DNA of 64,000 nt from CAYJPA01 sp964371945 (GTDB lineage Bacteria > Chloroflexota > Chloroflexia > Thermomicrobiales > UBA6265). The notes beneath the pieces are model-generated. The model ran no database searches. It was not told where the DNA came from and saw nothing but the letters and a program-made list of their open reading frames with translations. The stretch is taken from assembly GCA_964371945.1 (NCBI GenBank), contig CAYJPA010000020.1, positions 7,652-71,651 on the forward strand. Direction: 5' to 3'. Below, in pieces: positions 1 to 10,105 of the stretch. The stretch's first letter is position 1; the number at the start of each line of letters is the position of its first letter. The position numbers and the translations under genes were made by a program.

Positions 1-34
1 CTTTCGCAGGATCACGTCGAGAACCTTTTGCACC
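1..34 (-). CDS. possible 5' end of a minus-strand gene leaving the window
   Basis: On the minus strand a GTG at 34 follows an AGAAAGG-like ribosome binding site with about 8 bases of spacing. The 11 codons that remain read VQKVLDVILRK, an amphipathic N-terminus. Only these residues are visible, so the product cannot be named. The start style would suit a SecA-like protein, but that is a guess. Confidence 0.25.
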
Positions 35-192
35 GCTGCGACCTTTCTGGTTCTGGCTTCGTTCAGACGAAATGTATGTGGCCGGACCGGACAACGGCCA
101 GCCGGAATCGATAGTATAGGGGAATGAGAGGATGAGCCGGATCACGCCGTGCCAAGTTGCGCGTTCGTGCATGAATCAGGAGTGCTTATTCG

Positions 193-615
193 ATGGTTGA
201 TGATATCGTCGTGCTCCTTAGACAGCAGTTTGGCGAGGAGTGGACAAGCAATGAAGAGGCGAACCTACGTTTCTCGATCGAGGTCGAACAGGTTCTGCGC
301 GGTGTCGACGGCGCTCACTTGATCGGCGATCCCGAGTTTGCGGATGGCCGGATCACACTCAATATCTGGGTGGATTTTCCGATCGACGATCTCATGGGCG
401 CGGATCAACTTGCGTTTGACATCTTCGGTCGCATCAGCGAAGAGATCTTCTTTTCCGAGCGCCAGTTTGATACGAAGACCATCCGCTACCCCTTCGTCAC
501 GGGATCGCAGCGGCATGGTCACGCCGGTTCGCTCATTTTGGCCGGGCCGCACGCTGCCGACTTCGCGGATCGGCACCAGTTGCGGTCGAACGGCGGGGTG
601 CGATTTCAGGCATAG
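193..615 (+). CDS. hypothetical protein, 140 aa
   Basis: The product is not recognised. The ATG at 193 is preceded by CAGGAG about 10 bases upstream, which supports translation. The first ~90 residues are acidic and look like a small alpha/beta domain, with the conserved-looking stretch LNIWVDFPIDDLMG near residue 55. The C-terminal third is rich in His, Arg and Gly and looks loosely structured. No signal peptide, membrane segment or metal motif is visible. It sits about 70 bases upstream of the ferredoxin gene on the same strand and could be co-transcribed with it. Overlapping frames on both strands are less convincing because they lack a binding site. Confidence 0.5.
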   Translation: MVDDIVVLLRQQFGEEWTSNEEANLRFSIEVEQVLRGVDGAHLIGDPEFADGRITLNIWVDFPIDDLMGADQLAFDIFGRISEEIFFSERQFDTKTIRYPFVTGSQRHGHAGSLILAGPHAADFADRHQLRSNGGVRFQA

Positions 616-685
616 GTCCGGCGATGCAAGGCGTTCAGGTTTGATGCTTGGAGCGCGGTAGTCGATTGTGAGAGGGATTCAATCA

Positions 686-1045
686 GTGCCTCAAGTTACG
701 ATTGACGGGATCGGCGTCACGACATGCGATTCTGGCCGCCGCCTCGTACTGGCCATTGAGGAGTCGGGCGTCGATATCCTGCACCGTTGCGGTGGGAATG
801 CCCGCTGCGCGACATGCAGGGTCGAAATCCTGGAAGGCGATGCGGGTCCCAAGACTGAGGCCGAAACGGCAAGGCTGGCCAACGTGGCCGGCGCTCCCGA
901 GAATGTACGGCTCTCGTGTCAGGTCCAGGTCAATAGCGATCTCAAGGTCAAGATTATCCGTCGACTAAAGGACAACCCGGAAATGTCCGACCCCGGTCCG
1001 CCTCCGATCGAGTGGCCCGCGGATCATCCGCTTCCACCGGAATAG
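686..1045 (+). CDS. [2Fe-2S] ferredoxin, plant/adrenodoxin fold
   Basis: This is a small soluble electron carrier of about 119 residues. The cluster-binding signature CGGNARCATC (Cys-x5-Cys-x2-Cys) is followed by the fourth cysteine in LSCQVQ about 35 residues later, which is the classic beta-grasp [2Fe-2S] arrangement. A longer frame opens with GTG at 668. The GTG at 686 is preferred because AGAGGGA lies 8-10 bases upstream and it gives a normal N-terminus (PQVTIDG). The C-terminus is a proline-rich tail. No partner reductase or oxygenase is adjacent, so its redox partner is unknown. SdhAB and the tungsten oxidoreductase elsewhere in the window are only conceivable partners. Confidence 0.88.
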   Translation: MPQVTIDGIGVTTCDSGRRLVLAIEESGVDILHRCGGNARCATCRVEILEGDAGPKTEAETARLANVAGAPENVRLSCQVQVNSDLKVKIIRRLKDNPEMSDPGPPPIEWPADHPLPPE

Positions 1046-1110
1046 GAATGTCCGGCAACCGTTGAGACCATCTGGCTTTGACCCAGACCTTGCCCCCGGG
1101 TAGACTTAGA

Positions 1111-1383
1111 TGTGGTCGTGCTAGATGGGGAGCTAGCGGTGCCCTGAACCCGCAACCCGCTCTAGCGGGGTTGAATTCCCCTTCGAGGTCCGTCTTTGTG
1201 GGACTGCTTCCGTCACGTAGTGTTGATGGGTGGGTCCCGCGCGGCGAGGAACTGTGAACCAGGTCAGGACCGGAAGGTAGCAGCCTTAAGCAGAACTCCT
1301 TGGGTGACGCGGGACAGCCTGCCCGGAGCAAACGAACGGCGGCAAGCCGGAAAGGTGTGATCGACAAGGGGTGCACGGCCACA
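1111..1383 (+). ncRNA. ffs: signal recognition particle RNA, large bacterial form
   Basis: The universally conserved helix 8 motif GTCAGGACCGGAAGGTAGCA is present around 1263-1284, which identifies SRP RNA. The 5' half contains an Alu-type domain (conserved blocks around 1118-1145 and 1160-1190), as in the long Bacillus-type scRNA and unlike the short E. coli 4.5S RNA. The ends are defined by base pairing: bases 1111-1121 (tgtggtcgtgc) pair with 1373-1383 (gcacggccaca) with one G-U pair. This gives a transcript of about 273 nt. A rho-independent terminator follows 20 bases later. The RNA scaffolds Ffh for co-translational membrane targeting. Confidence 0.95.
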
Positions 1384-1402
1384 CTCTTCGCACACAAATG
1401 AG

Positions 1403-1429
1403 CCCGCTCCGATTGGAGCGGGTTTTTTT
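1403..1429 (+). terminator. rho-independent terminator of the SRP RNA
   Basis: An 8-bp perfect stem (cccgctcc / ggagcggg) with a GATT loop is followed by seven T residues. It lies just downstream of the SRP RNA 3' end and before the convergent sensor gene. Confidence 0.9.
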
Positions 1430-1499
1430 GATGGCGGGTCCCGGCGGGCGCAAAGTGCGGATCAGACACTTCCGGTCAGCCAACCGTTGCGCCGGACGG

Positions 1500-4400
1500 T
1501 CATCGAATTCGCTGCACCAATTCGGGCTGTGACAGATGGATGGCGTTGCAGACGTCCGAACGACCCTCATTGTCGATCAGCCATGACGCAACGTCGTCCG
1601 GCGGTGCAGGTGGAGCAAAGAGATAGCCTTGACCCCGGTCGCATCCTGCCGCAATTGCTAAGCTCAACTGCTCAATAGTTTCTACGCCTTCAGCATTAAC
1701 CCGCAAGCCCAATGCGTGCGCCATCGCCGTAATCGCACCGATAACCACTCTCCTATCGTCACTAGTACCAAGGTCGCGAATGAAGGAGCGGTCAAGCTTC
1801 AACACTTCAGCATCAACGGTCCGAAGCGATGCAAGCGAGCTCGCGCCGGCGCCGAAGTCGTCAATTGCCAAACCAATCCCTCGAGACCTGATGGCACGCA
1901 GTACGTCCGAAGCTGCCAGCAATTCCTCGACGAGAACCTCCTCTGTAATTTCGAGTCTCAGACATTCGGCCGGCAGTCCGAACTCGGCAAGCGCTGAATC
2001 GATCCGGGCAACCAATCCGGGAACACGCAAATCGCGTGCGGTCAAGTTGACATTGACGCTAGCGGGAGCCCAGCGGCCAAGCTCCTTCCTCCAGGCTGAA
2101 AGCTGCCGGCATGCTTTTCGGGTCACCCAATCGGTGATCGTCGTGATGTACCCGGTTTCTTCGGCTAGGTGAATAAACCTGGAAGGCGGAACCATGCCGC
2201 GAGTCGGGTGTTGCCATCTGGCAAGTGCCTCGACCGCGACCACTGCGCCGCTGTCTAGGTCCACCACCGGCTGGTAGTGAATGCTCAATTCACCACGGTT
2301 GAGCGCGTGTCGAAGGTCCGCCTCGAGAGCGATCCAATCAATCTCCGGATCCGCGTCTCGTGGATCGAACACGACAATCGTGCCCCGGCCGACCCGCTTC
2401 GCTCGATACAGGGCGATATCCGCGGCTCGCAGAATCTCCTCTCCCCCGGAGTGATTTGGCGCGCTGATGGCGATACCGACGCTTGTTGCGGTATAGATCT
2501 CTCGACTATCGACAACAAGCGGATCGCGGAACGCGGAGATGATCCGCGCCGCGACTTCGCGCGCCATCGCCGGGGTAATACCCTCAAGCAGGATCGCGAA
2601 CTCATCTCCGCCGAGCCGGGCCAACGTGTCGGCGTCTCTCAAGCAGTGGCCGATACGGTGCCCCACGGCCACAAGAATTCGATCCCCAAACGCATGACCA
2701 AGCCCATCGTTGATGACCTTGAAGCGATCTAGGTCGAGCATCAGAACCGCGATCGATTCACCACGACGACCGGCGACTGAAAAGGCATGCTCTAGCCTGT
2801 CGGAAAAGAGCGTGCGGTTGGGCAGGCCCGTCAGCGCGTCGTGGAATGCCTGATGAGCCAATCGCGCTTCGAACTCTTTGCGCTCGCTGAGGTCGACTGA
2901 AACACCTACCCGACCAATCGATTCTCCACGGTTATCAGTGAGCGGAGCGACACTCAATTGAACCGAGAGAAGCGACTCATCCTTTCGCCGCACTAAAATC
3001 TCTCCTTCCCAATTCTGCCCCGATCTCAACTGTTCGACAGTTTCCAGACCTATTCCAGTGCCTTCAGAGCCCGCGACTAACTCGCCGATGTTTCGGCCGA
3101 CCGCTTCGTCCTTCTGCCATCCGTACAGTGTGGTCGCGTGTCGATTCCAATGCGTTACCCGACCCAGGTCATCAGTTGCAATGACCGCCGCCGCGACTTG
3201 GTCCAGTAGATCCGCTTGGAATCGCACCGCTTCCTGGGCTCGATCCGCACGGATTGTGATTCCGGCCAGATGCCCCGCTTCCACTACTTGAGCCATTTCC
3301 TCCGGTTTCGGAGCTCTCACCGACTTGTGAAACACCGCGAATGTACCCAAAACGGCGCCGTCGACACCGTCCAGAATCGGAACCGACCATGAAGAGCGAA
3401 GATCATAAGCAAGTGCGAGGTCGACGCAATTCGCCCAAAGCGGATCGGTGGCGATGTCGGCGCTTACGACGGGTTCCCGCGAAAAGGCCGCCGCTCCGCA
3501 CGAGCCAGTTTTGAGGCCGGGCGCCACACCTCGCTGCTCAGCGATCGTCAGTAGGAACCCGGGCGGCATGGTCGGGCCGGTGAACGAGACCAGATTTCCG
3601 GTGCCTCGATCGATCAGCATCACGTAACAGTGACCACCCGCGAGCGATTCTTCCAGCAGATAGCAGATTTCGGCAAGTGCCTTTTCGAGCGTCCCGCCTT
3701 CGGCCATGAGTGCGAGTACGCGATTCCGACCGGAAAGCGCGTGCTCGGCCATTGTGCGCTCGGTCACATCGCGGACGAGACAAAGGCCGCCGACAATTTC
3801 ACCCGTGGCCTCTCGAAGCGGTGAATAGTGAGACTCAAAGTAGCGCACCAATCCCGTGTCCGGCATCCTGTTCGGCTGGACCCGAGCCACACTGTGCTCC
3901 CCTCGCAGGCTGGCCGGGTAGAGCGCGTCTTCTCCTGTCTCACGAAGGAAGGGAAAGAGGTCGAACGCGTTCTTGCCCAAGACCTGATCTTTGCTCAACC
4001 CCGTCGTTCGTTCCATCGCGGGATTCCAGACCGTGAATGAGCATTCGCGGTCGAACGCAAAGATCCCGTCGTATCCGCTGTCGATGACCGCGGTGCTAAA
4101 CGCCTGCGTACGGCGAAGTCCGTTTTCGGCGTCCGTGCGATCGGTCACGTCACGTGCGTTGGCCACGATTCCAAGGACCGCCGGATCAGAGAGCCTATTC
4201 GTGGCTGTTACTTCAAACAGGCGCCACGAACCGTCTCGGTGTCTCAATCGCACATTGACCGTTCGCGAGCTATTAGGCGTTTTTGCCAGGCGTACGAACT
4301 CGATACGGAGCATTCTGGAGTCTTCTGGATGCACCAGCGTCATGGCACTGCGATTGACCCAGGCTAAGGGCTCCTCACCGAGCATCTGCAGCAATGCCGG

Positions 4401-5432
4401 ACTCGCGTAACGCAATGTACCGTCGGGATCGTAGATAGTGATGATATCGGACGAGTGTTCGACAAGCGCGCGGAAATGACGCTCGTTCCGATCGACAATC
4501 TTGATAGTTTCCCATAAGCGCATGAATACCAAAATGACAAGCAAGGTGGTGGCGCCTGCAATTATAGGCAGGTCCAGTGACCCATCGTGGATTGGCGCAA
4601 CCAACCATACGGCCGGCCCAGCAAGGGCGGCCGTCGCCAAAAATGCGAGCCTGCGTTTTGTCACCATGAATCGCAGGGTCGGGTCTTGAGAGCTCGAAAA
4701 CTTGTGGTCGAAATGAAGCGCCGCGGAACCCCAGAGGATCGAGGCTGCCATCCAGCCGATGTCCATCAATCCGCCGCCGACATACGAGTCGTCGAGGACT
4801 GCCCGAGCATATGCAATATCGGCGGATACCCCGGCAATGATCGCCGCAGTAAACAACAGGCCCGTCGAAGTCCTCAGGCCAGGCGTCAGCCAGATCAGCG
4901 CCACGACAGCAACCAGCGGGATATCCATCGCCGGATACCCGGCGGAAACGAGCCGTTCCAACCATGGAATCGTCCCGTCTTCAAGGTACGGGTGTAAGAA
5001 GAAAGCCCAAGTGACGACGGCGTAACCAATTCCAAGAATCGCAACGTCGATGAGATCAGTTCGCGATGGCTTTCTCGCGAGACAATAAATCAGTACGGCA
5101 AGCGCGACTAATGGGTATCCACCGAGATAAAGTGCATCAGCAAGCGAGGGATAAGGGGCTTCCGCCAGTAAAACGTGTTCGTAGACAGTCCAAATAACAT
5201 CGCCGCTTACGGTTGCGACCAACCCCAGGGCGAGCACAAACCAGGCGACTCGCGCGCCGCGTGGCTGTCGAAATGCTCCAACGAAAACCGCGACGGCCGC
5301 GGAACCATTGACAAACGCATAGAGCAAGTCCTGGGCGAGTTTGTCGCTGGCGAGGAACACGCCAATGAGACTCAGTCCAAAGGCGGCATAGAGACCAGCG
5401 GGGGACTTTGTGAGTTTTGAAAATTGATACAT
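1500..5432 (-). CDS. membrane PAS/GAF sensor with GGDEF and EAL domains (c-di-GMP turnover)
   Basis: This is a large membrane-anchored c-di-GMP protein of about 1310 residues. The order is an N-terminal block of about eight hydrophobic helices (to ~residue 310), a PAS domain (~320-435), a second PAS (~445-555), a GAF domain (~575-725), a third PAS (~735-850), GGDEF (~865-1030), then EAL (~1040-1290). The cyclase motif GGDEF and an upstream RxxD inhibitory site (RDAD) are intact. The phosphodiesterase motifs EALARW, AIDDFGAGASSL, the K of LKLDRSF and AEGVET are also intact, so both activities look possible. The longest frame begins at GTG 5477. ATG 5432 is preferred because it opens directly into the membrane block, but neither start has a clear ribosome binding site. 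Its ligand is unknown. It stands alone and faces the SRP RNA terminator. Confidence 0.93.
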   Translation of the reverse strand: MYQFSKLTKSPAGLYAAFGLSLIGVFLASDKLAQDLLYAFVNGSAAVAVFVGAFRQPRGARVAWFVLALGLVATVSGDVIWTVYEHVLLAEAPYPSLADALYLGGYPLVALAVLIYCLARKPSRTDLIDVAILGIGYAVVTWAFFLHPYLEDGTIPWLERLVSAGYPAMDIPLVAVVALIWLTPGLRTSTGLLFTAAIIAGVSADIAYARAVLDDSYVGGGLMDIGWMAASILWGSAALHFDHKFSSSQDPTLRFMVTKRRLAFLATAALAGPAVWLVAPIHDGSLDLPIIAGATTLLVILVFMRLWETIKIVDRNERHFRALVEHSSDIITIYDPDGTLRYASPALLQMLGEEPLAWVNRSAMTLVHPEDSRMLRIEFVRLAKTPNSSRTVNVRLRHRDGSWRLFEVTATNRLSDPAVLGIVANARDVTDRTDAENGLRRTQAFSTAVIDSGYDGIFAFDRECSFTVWNPAMERTTGLSKDQVLGKNAFDLFPFLRETGEDALYPASLRGEHSVARVQPNRMPDTGLVRYFESHYSPLREATGEIVGGLCLVRDVTERTMAEHALSGRNRVLALMAEGGTLEKALAEICYLLEESLAGGHCYVMLIDRGTGNLVSFTGPTMPPGFLLTIAEQRGVAPGLKTGSCGAAAFSREPVVSADIATDPLWANCVDLALAYDLRSSWSVPILDGVDGAVLGTFAVFHKSVRAPKPEEMAQVVEAGHLAGITIRADRAQEAVRFQADLLDQVAAAVIATDDLGRVTHWNRHATTLYGWQKDEAVGRNIGELVAGSEGTGIGLETVEQLRSGQNWEGEILVRRKDESLLSVQLSVAPLTDNRGESIGRVGVSVDLSERKEFEARLAHQAFHDALTGLPNRTLFSDRLEHAFSVAGRRGESIAVLMLDLDRFKVINDGLGHAFGDRILVAVGHRIGHCLRDADTLARLGGDEFAILLEGITPAMAREVAARIISAFRDPLVVDSREIYTATSVGIAISAPNHSGGEEILRAADIALYRAKRVGRGTIVVFDPRDADPEIDWIALEADLRHALNRGELSIHYQPVVDLDSGAVVAVEALARWQHPTRGMVPPSRFIHLAEETGYITTITDWVTRKACRQLSAWRKELGRWAPASVNVNLTARDLRVPGLVARIDSALAEFGLPAECLRLEITEEVLVEELLAASDVLRAIRSRGIGLAIDDFGAGASSLASLRTVDAEVLKLDRSFIRDLGTSDDRRVVIGAITAMAHALGLRVNAEGVETIEQLSLAIAAGCDRGQGYLFAPPAPPDDVASWLIDNEGRSDVCNAIHLSQPELVQRIR

Positions 5433-5586
5433 AAATGAATCTCTGACACAAGGAAACGACACACGAACCCTGGCCACACTGTCTGTGTCAGCAGCTAACT
5501 ATCAATTGCAAAAGAGGGGTACAGTGAAAAGGGGCCGAATAGTCCTGAGATGCTCGCAATCCCTCACGACGGGGACGCTGCCGCGC

Positions 5587-6057
5587 TTAGCGCCGGCGCT
5601 TTTTTACCGGCCGAGCGGCGGAGGGGAAAGCTGTCGCTCCTGCAGCAGCGGTTCTCATGTATTGCTGCTTCCGCTTTTGCTCCTCGAATGCCTTCATGGC
5701 TCCTGTGTATTTTTGCTGATACTCATAGATCATGAAAGCGCCAACCGCGAAGAGCGCGAAGATGCAGAGCCACATCCAGATTCGCATTTCAAACGTCAAT
5801 AAGGTGATTTGAAGCGCCCTGATCCCAAAGAAGAAGAGGCCGAAACCGAAGATCGTGACCAAGAATGCGGACCATCGCCGAGCCATCTTATGGAGAACTG
5901 GATTCGGAAAGAGCTTTCTCGCGGCGCCATTGTAGACAATGATCGAAGCAATAAACCCTAGCCCGAACATGGTCAGATAAAGCACGGCAAAGGGTCCAAA
6001 GACTTCGTTCTCACCGGGCCGCGTGGTCAGGTAGTCCCACGAAAATGGGTTGTCCAT
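5587..6057 (-). CDS. small integral membrane protein, 156 aa, unknown function
   Basis: The product is not recognised. Three hydrophobic helices are visible at about residues 22-42, 63-83 and 92-111, followed by a charged helix rich in Lys, Gln and Glu and a basic C-terminus (VKKRRR). It follows sdhB on the same strand after 95 bases, in the position where an SdhC/SdhD membrane anchor might lie. However, no convincing pair of haem-ligand histidines in membrane helices is visible, as only one His occurs and it sits in a loop. It could be an unusual succinate dehydrogenase anchor or an unrelated lineage-specific membrane protein. The second reading is safer. Confidence 0.75.
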   Translation of the reverse strand: MDNPFSWDYLTTRPGENEVFGPFAVLYLTMFGLGFIASIIVYNGAARKLFPNPVLHKMARRWSAFLVTIFGFGLFFFGIRALQITLLTFEMRIWMWLCIFALFAVGAFMIYEYQQKYTGAMKAFEEQKRKQQYMRTAAAGATAFPSAARPVKKRRR

Positions 6058-6152
6058 ACACTCTTGTTCCTATCACTGAACCGATCGTGATCAGGTCAGC
6101 AGTATAGCGCCCGAAAGGGGACGAAACCCATCGTACCTCGGCCGGGTCTCAG

Positions 6153-6851
6153 CTACAGGCTGTTGAACACGAGTGCTCGTTTGACTTCTTCGATTGCCTT
6201 CGTGATCTCGATGCCACGTGGGCAAGCATCGGTGCAGTTGAAGATCGTACGGCAACGCCACACGCCCGATCCCTGATTCAAAATTCTCAGGCGCTCTGGA
6301 GCTCCTTGATCGCGACTGTCAAAAATAAAGCGGTGCGCGTTCACGATCGCGGCTGGACCGACGAAATCGTCATTCGTCCACGTAACCGGGCAGGCGGTTG
6401 TGCATGCGGCGCAGAGGATGCACTTCGTCGTGTCTTCGAACTTGTCACGTTCCTCAGGCGATTGGAACCGCTCCCGATCAGGAGGACCGTCGTCGGCAAT
6501 CAAGTACGGCTTAACCGACTTGTAAGCGTCGAAAAACTTGTCCATATCAACCACGAGGTCTTTGATCACGCCGAATCCGATGAGCGGCTCGATCGTGACT
6601 CGCTTGCCCAACTCGCCCATCATGACTTTGCAGGCGAGCCGATTGCGGCCATTGATCCGCATCGCGTCTGAACCGCAGATCCCGTGCGCGCATGACCGGC
6701 GAAACGTCAGTGTGCCGTCCTCCTGCCATTTGATCTGGTTCAGCGCGTCGAGGACTCGATCGGTCGGTTCGACTTCGACTGAATACTCTCTGAAAGATGG
6801 CTTGACGTCTGTATCCGGGTTGTAGCGCTTGATGCGAAGCGTGACTTCCAC
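6153..6851 (-). CDS. sdhB: succinate dehydrogenase iron-sulfur subunit
   Basis: SdhB carries electrons from the flavoprotein subunit to quinone through three clusters. The [2Fe-2S] motif CAHGICGSD with the distal cysteine in RNRLAC is present; the Asp in the third position also occurs in E. coli SdhB. The [4Fe-4S] motif CILCAACTTACP and the [3Fe-4S] motif CRTIFNCTDACPRGI follow. A longer frame starts at 6875. The GTG at 6851 is preferred because GGAGG lies 7 bases upstream and the protein then begins VEVTLRIKRYNP, giving about 232 residues, a normal length. The gene follows sdhA by about 30 bases in one operon. No SdhC or SdhD gene is recognisable nearby. Confidence 0.95.
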   Translation of the reverse strand: MEVTLRIKRYNPDTDVKPSFREYSVEVEPTDRVLDALNQIKWQEDGTLTFRRSCAHGICGSDAMRINGRNRLACKVMMGELGKRVTIEPLIGFGVIKDLVVDMDKFFDAYKSVKPYLIADDGPPDRERFQSPEERDKFEDTTKCILCAACTTACPVTWTNDDFVGPAAIVNAHRFIFDSRDQGAPERLRILNQGSGVWRCRTIFNCTDACPRGIEITKAIEEVKRALVFNSL

Positions 6852-6884
6852 CGTTCTGCCTCCAATATCCGGCATCGCCGGTGG

Positions 6885-8615
<1,731 letters not shown>

Positions 8616-8708
8616 GCCGGGTTCCTCCAATAGCTCGATTCGCTGAGCGAGTACCTGTTGGATCACGGGCGAATCGATCTGGTGCGCCCGATGGCTTCCA
8701 ACGGCGCA

Positions 8709-8737
8709 AACCTATCCGTCGTTGAGATAGGTGTCAA
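8709..8737 (-). promoter_or_regulatory. sigma-70-type promoter for sdhAB
   Basis: On the minus strand TTGACA (8737-8732) and TAGGTT (8714-8709) are separated by exactly 17 bases. Transcription would start near 8702, about 87 bases ahead of the sdhA start codon. Confidence 0.6.
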
Positions 8738-8885
8738 GGGCGACCGCATTCGCCTCGATCAAGTATCGTTTTGCAATCTGAAGCGATACGTCCGAACGAG
8801 GCGGGGCGTGCCGTGGGGTATACTCTTGCGCGGTCTCCAGCACTGGCGACGCCTAGAACAATCCTTGATTCAATGAAAGGGACTC

Positions 8886-10070
8886 ATGTTGACGCGCAGC
8901 GACAGCCGCACCGCGCATCCGAGTGCGACGCGGTTGCAGCGCATCCGTGAGATTGTTCCAGATCATGTCGAGCGCGCCATCAGCCGCGCGATCGAGATTG
9001 TCCGGGTCGCCGCCCCAACCAACGACGAAATGGACCGGGCGACATTCGTTGCGACTCTCTTCGAGCGAATCGGCGTCGACGACGTTCAGATCGATGATAT
9101 CGGTGATGTGGTCGCGCGGATTCCTGGACGTGATCGTTCCAAATCCGTTCTGATCGCCGCGCATATCGATACGGTTTTTCCGCGGGCAACCCGGATCGAA
9201 GTCATCGAGCGCCCTGATCGCGTCTACGCGCCGGGTATTGGCGACAACTGCCTTGGCGTTTCCAGCGTGATGGCGGTGACTGAGATTCTGTCAGCGATCG
9301 GTGAAGTTCCGGCCGTCGATCTGCTGCTGACCGGCAATGTTGGGGAGGAGGGTCTTGGAAATCTGCGCGGCATGAGAGCGATCATGGATGCTCACCCGGA
9401 GATCGCGGCGGTGATTGCGGTCGAGGGACACAACCTCGGCAGGGTGACGCACGTCGCGGTCGGCAGCCGGAGATTGCGCATCCATGTCTCGGGACCCGGC
9501 GGTCATAGCTGGGGTGACTTCGGCAATGCAAGCGCGATAAGCGCGGCGGCCGAGATCATCCATGAACTGAACCGGATCACGCTTCCACATTCACCGAAAA
9601 CGACCCTGAACGTCGGTACGATCAAAGGTGGGATTTCAATTAACACCATTGCTCCAACGGCAACCTTCGATTTGGATCTCAGGAGCGTTGAAGAGTTCGC
9701 TTTGGTCCGGCTCGCCGAGCGGGCCGAGCGAGTGATTCGTGGACACCGAACCGATATCACGACAGAAATCGAAGTCATCGGCGAGCGACCCGCGGGCTTC
9801 GTCGCGACCGATAGTCCGATCGTTCGCCACGCCGTCGAAGTTCTGGAAGAACTAGGCGTGCAGCCAGCCGGCGATGCATCATCGACCGACGCGAATATCG
9901 CCATCGGCCGGGGCATCCCCGCCGTCTGCATCGGACTAACGACGGGTGGAAACGTTCATCGCGAGGACGAATACATCGACACCGCGCCGATCGAAAAAGG
10001 TTTGAGTCAACTCGTTGAGCTGGCGCTCTCGGTCGCGGCCGATGTCGCTTCCGGCGAGATCCGCGCATAA
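8886..10070 (+). CDS. M20-family metallopeptidase/deacylase
   Basis: This is a zinc-dependent amidohydrolase of the M20 (ArgE/DapE/CPG2) superfamily with 394 residues. The metal and catalytic motifs appear in order: AAHIDTVFP (His and Asp), GIGDNCLGV (bridging Asp), NVGEEGLGN (general-base Glu-Glu) and a C-terminal NVHREDE (His ligand). The dimerisation domain lies between, beginning at HVSGPGGHSWGDF. ATG 8886 has GAAAGGG five bases upstream. The family includes acetylornithine deacetylase, succinyl-DAP desuccinylase and peptidases, and the sequence does not fix the substrate. It is divergent from sdhA and 35 bases upstream of the helicase gene, so it may be the first gene of that operon. Confidence 0.9.
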   Translation: MLTRSDSRTAHPSATRLQRIREIVPDHVERAISRAIEIVRVAAPTNDEMDRATFVATLFERIGVDDVQIDDIGDVVARIPGRDRSKSVLIAAHIDTVFPRATRIEVIERPDRVYAPGIGDNCLGVSSVMAVTEILSAIGEVPAVDLLLTGNVGEEGLGNLRGMRAIMDAHPEIAAVIAVEGHNLGRVTHVAVGSRRLRIHVSGPGGHSWGDFGNASAISAAAEIIHELNRITLPHSPKTTLNVGTIKGGISINTIAPTATFDLDLRSVEEFALVRLAERAERVIRGHRTDITTEIEVIGERPAGFVATDSPIVRHAVEVLEELGVQPAGDASSTDANIAIGRGIPAVCIGLTTGGNVHREDEYIDTAPIEKGLSQLVELALSVAADVASGEIRA

Positions 10071-10105
10071 CCGCTCGAGTCGATTAGCACCCTGACAGGA
10101 CACTC

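Noticed and set aside
265..576. 103-residue open frame on the minus strand inside the 193-615 gene
   Set aside because: No binding site or motif. The plus-strand frame has CAGGAG upstream and lies beside a plus-strand ferredoxin gene.
5587..5606. Hairpin and T-run at the end of the small membrane protein gene as a plus-strand terminator
   Set aside because: The T-run is the complement of lysine codons inside the coding sequence, and no plus-strand gene ends here.
6153..6875. Asp in the [2Fe-2S] motif of SdhB (GSD for GSC) as a defect
   Set aside because: The E. coli SdhB motif also has Asp here, so this is normal.
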